From positions 124,001 through 188,000 of the forward strand of contig NZ_MDAG01000057.1 in the NCBI RefSeq assembly GCF_002876705.1: DNA of 64,000 bases, read 5' to 3'. Shown piece after piece: positions 59,440 through 64,000 of the stretch. Source of the DNA: Enterovibrio norvegicus_B (GTDB lineage: Bacteria > Pseudomonadota > Gammaproteobacteria > Enterobacterales > Vibrionaceae). The notes under the pieces were generated by a model that saw only the letters and a list, made by a program, of their open reading frames with translations, did not search any database and had not been told where the DNA came from. Numbering within the stretch: the first letter of the stretch is position 1; each line of letters opens with the position of its first letter. The position numbers were made by a program, and so were the translations under genes.

Positions 59440-59496
59440 CTACCGACTGGTGGGCATAAGGAGGAGAAGCCAGAGTAATAGCGATGAAGTAAACAT
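59440..59496 (-). CDS. Putative leucine-rich leader peptide of the EamA gene
   Basis: An 18-residue ORF, MFTSSLLLWLLLLMPTSR, with seven Leu codons and one Trp codon in eight positions (CTA TTA CTC TGG CTT CTC CTC CTT). AAGAG lies seven bases before its ATG. It ends four bases before a hairpin arm and about 15 bases before the antiterminator/terminator pair. The layout is that of leu- or ilv-type leader peptides, but it precedes an exporter, not a biosynthetic gene. Chance cannot be ruled out without comparison to relatives. Confidence 0.6.
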   Translation of the reverse strand: MFTSSLLLWLLLLMPTSR

Positions 59497-59708
59497 AAGT
59501 GCTCTTTTTTTGTTTGGTGGTTTTTTATACTAACCCAACTGAAACTAAAGCATCTTTTACATTGGTGCAACCTTTAACTCAAACAGCGTTTCATTTGGTG
59601 GTGTTAGTGTCGCTACCCGTTGAGGTGCGCTAAGTCAACGGTCTATCGGTCGAGTGCAGGATGAGCAACCTTCAACCTCTGCAGCGTAACACGCGATTGG
59701 TTCGTGTT

Positions 59709-60644
59709 TTACAACGACGCGCGTAAACGATCGCTGTTGCTGGTTGGGTTGATAGCCCTTATTTTTGAGGGTGTCATGGTTGCGAAGGCGATGTGTGGCG
59801 TATTATTGGCGCTACGTTGCTTTGCAATATGACGTCTTCCTGCTTTTTTACCCATTTCATAGCCGATATCGAGCTTGGATTTCTTCATGGTGAAGCGACC
59901 AATTGCAAAGTTTTTAGGTGGCGCAATGACACGGATTTTGCAATCGACGGGTGGGTTTTTGATGAAGCTGAGCGATTGATTGTAGCGTTCGGCTCGCTGG
60001 CGCATTGCATCCGCGATGTTGGGGTATTTCTTTAGAAGGTGATCCATCAATCCCGGCATTTTCATTGGCGACATGGTGAAATCGGCAGGGTGAGAGAGAA
60101 CCACGGTAATATCTCGCGCATCACGGCGATACGCTTCAGCAACAGGAATAGAATCTGCCACACCACCATCAGTGTAACAGCCGCCAGAGAAACAAGGCGT
60201 TTGGCGATACGCGATGGGCAGCGCCGATGTTGCTTCAATGACATCGGTGATGTTGTCTTCGTTGACCCAATAATAGTCAGCTAACCCGGTATCAACATTG
60301 GTGACGGTGGCGAGCAGAGGCACGGCATTAAAAAAGGTTTTTCTATCAAGTGGAAACCGCGAGTGGGACTCATCCCACAGCCATTGCACGTCAATTAAAT
60401 TACCTCCCCGTAAAAAACGCGTCGGGTTGAAAAAGCGTGAGTCTGTAGCGAGCTCAGTGATCACGTGATAGCTACGTTTTTGTTGCCCAGCCAGATACCC
60501 TAAAAGATTTGATGCGCCAGCAGACACACCCACTGCAAAATCATAAGGTTTGTAGTTGTTATCTAAGAACGCATCCAAAACACCGCTGGCAAAAATGCCA
60601 CGCATTGCCCCGCCTTCTACCACTAATGCTCGTTGACCTGCCAT
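59709..60644 (-). CDS. Patatin-like phospholipase family protein
   Basis: A 311-residue alpha/beta hydrolase of the patatin type (YjjU-like). The oxyanion loop GGAMRGIF is near residue 11, the nucleophile is in GVSAGASN near residue 40, and the dyad Asp is in YTDGGVADSIPV near residue 160, so it looks catalytically intact. It has no signal peptide or obvious membrane segment. The substrate may be membrane lipid, but this is not shown. The basic C-terminal tail (KKAGRRHIAKQR) is notable. Confidence 0.88.
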   Translation of the reverse strand: MAGQRALVVEGGAMRGIFASGVLDAFLDNNYKPYDFAVGVSAGASNLLGYLAGQQKRSYHVITELATDSRFFNPTRFLRGGNLIDVQWLWDESHSRFPLDRKTFFNAVPLLATVTNVDTGLADYYWVNEDNITDVIEATSALPIAYRQTPCFSGGCYTDGGVADSIPVAEAYRRDARDITVVLSHPADFTMSPMKMPGLMDHLLKKYPNIADAMRQRAERYNQSLSFIKNPPVDCKIRVIAPPKNFAIGRFTMKKSKLDIGYEMGKKAGRRHIAKQRSANNTPHIAFATMTPSKIRAINPTSNSDRLRASL

Positions 60645-60785
60645 TGCTACATCCTCCTATTCACCAATCAGCACAGATTACGCGTGCCTCAGTGTGAGGA
60701 GAAATCGCTCTTTACTATCGTTCTGATAGTTTTTACTTATCAATGGTCAGAGGAGTGTTTTTTGTGGCCAAGCAACTTGTTTTAG

Positions 60786-61487
60786 TTACATTTTTTGGCA
60801 CTTCACAAAAATGAAGGGAGGCTGTCTACGCATCGATTGGTAGGTTTCTGGTGATAGCATTTTGATTTTTTCACCGACGATACCTTCAGACACATGAGAA
60901 ATCAGCATGCCACTTTGAGTGACAGCACCTAATAGCTCGGCTAATGAACGGCGGAAGAAGTGAACTTCCACGGGTTCGCCAACCGTGTTCCACAAATCGA
61001 TCACGGATTCTCGTTGGAAGTAATCACCGCTGGTGGAGTAGTCAAAATCAGAGAATGGATGATGGGTGGAAAATACCATATACCCACCTGACTTCAGCAC
61101 GCGATACGCATCATTAAAGAGAGATGTGAGGTCTTCAATGTAATGAAGCATGAGTGGACAAATGATGACATCTTTGCTGTCCGATGCCTCTTGAGGTACA
61201 CCTTGAGAGAGGTCTTGCGCATAAGCAGTGACGCGGTCTGAAAACTTGCGTGAGACAATATCAATCATCGCCTGTGAGGCGTCAATACAGGTCACCTCTG
61301 CTGCGCCTGAATCCAAGAGAAACTGCGCGTACACCCCTGAACCACATCCTAAATCCAATACGTTTTTACCGGTGAGGTTGTCGAGCATTGCTTGCAAGTT
61401 TGGACGTTCGAAATGTGCGTTGTAGAGGTTATCTTGAACAGCAAGATCATATTGTTCCGCATGTGTTGAATACATTTCCGATTTCAT
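60786..61487 (-). CDS. SAM-dependent class I methyltransferase
   Basis: A 233-residue protein with the Rossmann-type SAM-binding motif NVLDLGCGSGVYAQFLL near residue 45, the acidic loop CIDASQAMID and the DVIICPLMLHYIEDL motif. The substrate is unknown. I start at MKSEMYSTHAEQYD, typical for this family of small-molecule methyltransferases; an upstream in-frame ATG at 61562 adds 25 unlikely residues. It stands alone on the minus strand. Confidence 0.85.
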   Translation of the reverse strand: MKSEMYSTHAEQYDLAVQDNLYNAHFERPNLQAMLDNLTGKNVLDLGCGSGVYAQFLLDSGAAEVTCIDASQAMIDIVSRKFSDRVTAYAQDLSQGVPQEASDSKDVIICPLMLHYIEDLTSLFNDAYRVLKSGGYMVFSTHHPFSDFDYSTSGDYFQRESVIDLWNTVGEPVEVHFFRRSLAELLGAVTQSGMLISHVSEGIVGEKIKMLSPETYQSMRRQPPFIFVKCQKM

Positions 61488-61664
61488 GAAGGTATCTCTG
61501 TAATGCGCGAAAACACGGGGTGATTTAAAAAAGGGGCTTGTTCCTATTTTGCCAGCATTCATAGGGCAAAGAATACGAATTTTTGGCGCTGATAGCGTAA
61601 TATTGGAGATGAGAGAATAAAAAAGAGTGCTAATTTTTTAGTGTGGCTAAGCGCATATGAAAAC

Positions 61665-61692
61665 TGCCCTCCACACAAGGTGGAGGGAGAGA
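61665..61692 (-). terminator. Terminator after the nitrobindin-like gene
   Basis: CCCTCCAC-ACAAG-GTGGAGGG, followed on the minus strand by CAGTTTTC; the T run is short. Confidence 0.65.
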
Positions 61693-61695
61693 CAA

Positions 61696-62349
61696 TTATG
61701 GCGTTTGGCGAACCAAGGTATCGCTATCAGTATGCGAGAATGGTTTTCCGTAAATGTCCAACTTCACCGTTTCGGAATAGGTGAGTTTATTGCCGTCAAT
61801 TTTAATGTTCATGGTGAAGTCTTTCGTTGATGCTTTTTCAGACATGAAGTTCGATTGTGCAATGCCTTCACCGGAGGCAACGAGGGTCATTTCATTCCCA
61901 GCTTTCCCTTCTGCGACGACACAGGTGCCGCGAGGTACACAGAACGAGTTATATACCGTTTGGTTTTTGTGGTCATAAATCAAATAACCACGTTGATCAT
62001 GAAACTTAGTGTCATCTAATTGTCTGAATACTTCTTGCTTGTAATAAATGGCTGCGAGGTATTGCTCGCTTGCATTTGTTGCGTCAGCGGCAACTTCAAA
62101 CGTCATCACTTCATAGAGAGGTGTGGCAGCGGGAGCACCTTCACCTTGCGCTGTGTTTGCTTGTGCTGGGGACACATCAACGCCGCCTGGGTTGTCGCTC
62201 TTCCATGTACCAACAAGCTGCGCCAGTGGACCAAAATTGATGCCATCAATCACGTCTTTGTTTGTCGTTGTCTCGCTCTCTGCAAACGCAGTCAAAGTAG
62301 TACTACATGCAATAGAAAACACTGCAGCTTGTAAGATTTTATTGCTCAT
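61696..62349 (-). CDS. Secreted nitrobindin-like (heme-binding beta-barrel) protein
   Basis: A 217-residue protein with a Sec signal peptide (residues 1-23, cut after AFA before ESETTT). The mature part begins with INFGPLAQLVGTWKSDNPGGVDVSPA, the G-x-W pattern of the nitrobindin/THAP4 heme-binding barrel, and repeats hydrophobic beta strands (YLAAIYYKQEVF, GYLIYDHKNQTVYNSFCVPRG, LTYSETVKLDIYG). Whether it binds heme is not certain; the usual C-terminal axial His is not obvious. A periplasmic location sets it apart from cytosolic nitrobindins. Confidence 0.72.
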   Translation of the reverse strand: MSNKILQAAVFSIACSTTLTAFAESETTTNKDVIDGINFGPLAQLVGTWKSDNPGGVDVSPAQANTAQGEGAPAATPLYEVMTFEVAADATNASEQYLAAIYYKQEVFRQLDDTKFHDQRGYLIYDHKNQTVYNSFCVPRGTCVVAEGKAGNEMTLVASGEGIAQSNFMSEKASTKDFTMNIKIDGNKLTYSETVKLDIYGKPFSHTDSDTLVRQTP

Positions 62350-63061
62350 TAATTGCTTCCTCTTTTATATGTTTATTCCTTGATTTCTACGCTGGATATT
62401 CAATCGTAATGCGGTGATCCCAATAAAGACTTGTAGTATCCAGCCGCAACAATCCTATGGAAGAAGCGTCAAATAAAGTAGTCAATGAAAAGCGAATATC
62501 CAAAGATTATTCAGGCTGCAACAAGGTGGGGGAAATGATAATGAACACTGAAAGTTAGAGAATGAGATTGAGTTTGAGACTATACATTTTTCTCAACGAA
62601 ACATGAGAGGTTGTGCCCAAAAATACAGTGTTTTATAGCATGGTAACCATGCCTGAATTCAATATGCAAATAAGCGAGTATTTGGGGTGTTGTTATACAA
62701 CGTTGCAATTTTGAAAAGTCGCAAACTCTTGATTTGTTGTTTGTAGACCTGCACAAGTGCGTGATTCTCTGTGTTTAATTTTCAGCAGAGAGAAAAATGT
62801 ATGGGTATTTCTGTGTATATTTTTAGTATGAAAATTTAGGCAATATTTATCTTTAATATCACAATAATTAGACATGTTCGTGCGATGCTTTCGCATACAG
62901 TGAAAGGGTGACTTTGCACAGTTAATGCGGCGAGGTTTCTCTTTGCTGAGCGAGGGATTTGATTAGCAATTGTGAATTGAACGATGTCAGTGGGTTAGAC
63001 ACAGGACGGTCTTAGCATCTGTTTGATGATTTATTTCTGATGATAAACATGGAGCGATGCG
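62350..63061. other. Non-coding AT-rich region
   Basis: About 710 bases upstream of two divergent genes. Only short, low-quality ORFs occur. A small hairpin TGCGA-TGCTT-TCGCA lies at about 62881-62895. No promoter could be fixed with confidence. Confidence 0.5.
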
Positions 63062-64000
63062 ATGAGCGATTTTAACGAGAGAATTGCAGGTGTCTGGGCG
63101 GCATTAGGCAGTTTTTTTAGGCAAGTCGTCATTTTTTTTGAGCGAATCATTAATGCCATTTTCCCCCCGGAAGAGATTCCGGATTCCCCTATATTGATTC
63201 AGGAGCCTCCTTCTCCTCGAGACTCAACGTTAGATCTTGAATCTATCGGTAACTCTTCGCAAGAGGCAACAGCGGCTTGGAAAGCAGATAAAACGCGGGT
63301 TAGGGCCATTGCCAAAGAAAACCAATTGAAGATCGAACAAGCACTAGGCACACGAGACGAGCTAGGAAACCTCGTGCCAGATTCAAAGCTGACTCTGGGC
63401 TTTAATGTGGTGCTTGGTCGAGGGTATTTTCCTATTCTTGGTGATTTGATTATCCCTGTTGGATCGGGTTTTTTCCGTGGGCAAGGGTCTTACGTACGAC
63501 GAAAATCATTGAGTTCAGCGTTGCGCGGCGTTGCAAAACATCCGACGGCGCTTTGCCCAATTGGTGGGGCGGATAAAAATGGTCTTCTCACCCAGTGTGG
63601 CTCTACATTTTTGGCGGATTTTGCGGTTAGTGGCTGCTTAAAAGACAAAGGGGATGGTGGTAACGGCATAATCTTGGGACACACGCCGCCGCAGCCTTCA
63701 GTGTCAACATCTGCACAGCCCAATACTACTCAATACTGGGGAGGGCAGCCCAATCGATTTCCTCAAAAGCGTTTTACTTTTCCGTTGGTATGGTCAGGCC
63801 TAACGACATTTAAGTTAAACAATGGGCAGGGGGATACAGAAATTACGGTACCTGCAAGGGGGGCTTACAATACACCGAAAGAGGTGTTGTTGGACGACAA
63901 GGTCGATATTCCGCTGGTACGTTGGGTGAGGGCGTTTGCTGCCAATGGTAAAGAAGTGGCGCGTTATGCCAATGTCGGTTCAAAACTCGGTGGAGGCAAT
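63062..64000 (+). CDS. Unrecognised protein, N-terminal part (runs off the window)
   Basis: An ORF open for 313 codons to the window end, starting MSDFNERIAGVWAALGSFF with GGAG seven bases upstream. Residues 8-36 are hydrophobic or amphipathic (VWAALGSFFRQVVIFFERIINAIF) and may bind the membrane, but do not look like a cleavable signal. A Pro/Ser-rich linker follows, then a Gly-rich region with four or more Cys (ALCPIGG, TQCGS, VSGCLKD) and a segment rich in Thr, Pro and Gln. I do not recognise any family. Absence of a stop over 939 bases and the ribosome site support a real gene. Confidence 0.7.
   Translation, partial: MSDFNERIAGVWAALGSFFRQVVIFFERIINAIFPPEEIPDSPILIQEPPSPRDSTLDLESIGNSSQEATAAWKADKTRVRAIAKENQLKIEQALGTRDELGNLVPDSKLTLGFNVVLGRGYFPILGDLIIPVGSGFFRGQGSYVRRKSLSSALRGVAKHPTALCPIGGADKNGLLTQCGSTFLADFAVSGCLKDKGDGGNGIILGHTPPQPSVSTSAQPNTTQYWGGQPNRFPQKRFTFPLVWSGLTTFKLNNGQGDTEITVPARGAYNTPKEVLLDDKVDIPLVRWVRAFAANGKEVARYANVGSKLGGGN

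Noticed and set aside
62693..62896. 67-codon minus-strand ORF in the 62350-63061 gap
   Set aside because: No ribosome site, composition typical of AT-rich spacer, no recognisable motif.

Overview
The window looks like chromosomal DNA of a marine gammaproteobacterium, most likely a Vibrionaceae member (Enterovibrio, Grimontia or Photobacterium-like; the genus is a guess). The basis is the trp / rnm-yciO-rluB / yciK-sohB / yciN-topA neighbourhood, an E. coli-like TrpR operator, and protein sequences of Vibrio type. No rRNA, tRNA, IS element, integrase or CRISPR array was seen.

Layout. 1-5070 (minus strand): a trp operon whose leader carries a TrpR operator and a three-Trp-codon attenuator. Its first structural gene is a DAHP synthase, followed by trpE, trpG, trpD and trpCF (cut by the window edge). 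5092-13713: housekeeping genes rnm, yciO, rluB, yciK, sohB, a DUF805 gene, yciN and topA. Two convergent junctions here carry arrays of different 7-bp repeats. 13868-24499: a nitrate assimilation locus. nasA diverges from cobA-nirB-nirD, a nitrate transporter and a PP2C-phosphatase/kinase fusion; the divergent promoter region has two sigma-54 promoters and overlapping NtrC-type sites. 24496-28382: a LysE exporter, an RCC1-repeat lipoprotein and three small genes.

28639-41578: a myo-inositol catabolism and uptake cluster. A minus-strand operon (iolD, oxidoreductase, iolC, IolB-like, aldolase, oxidoreductase) diverges from iolE and an ABC transporter, followed by a LacI-family regulator. 41630-44179: a YgjP-like metalloprotein and a chemoreceptor. 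44932-53490: three paralogous RTX proteins sharing a C-terminal domain, each with a different N-terminal repeat module. 54238-57649: a second inositol locus (PhyH-type dioxygenase diverging from canonical iolB and iolG), which carries the same LacI-type operator as the first locus, so the two halves probably form one regulon. 57808-62349: tag, an EamA exporter with a leucine-rich leader peptide and alternative hairpins, a patatin-like protein, a methyltransferase and a secreted nitrobindin-like protein. 63062-64000: the start of an unrecognised gene that runs off the window.

Most interesting: the leucine-rich leader upstream of the EamA exporter, the RTX family with its shared C-terminal domain, the PhyH gene tied to inositol catabolism by a shared operator, the kinase/phosphatase fusion in the nitrate operon, and the DAHP synthase placed under trp control. 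All functional calls come from reading the sequence; no database search was run.
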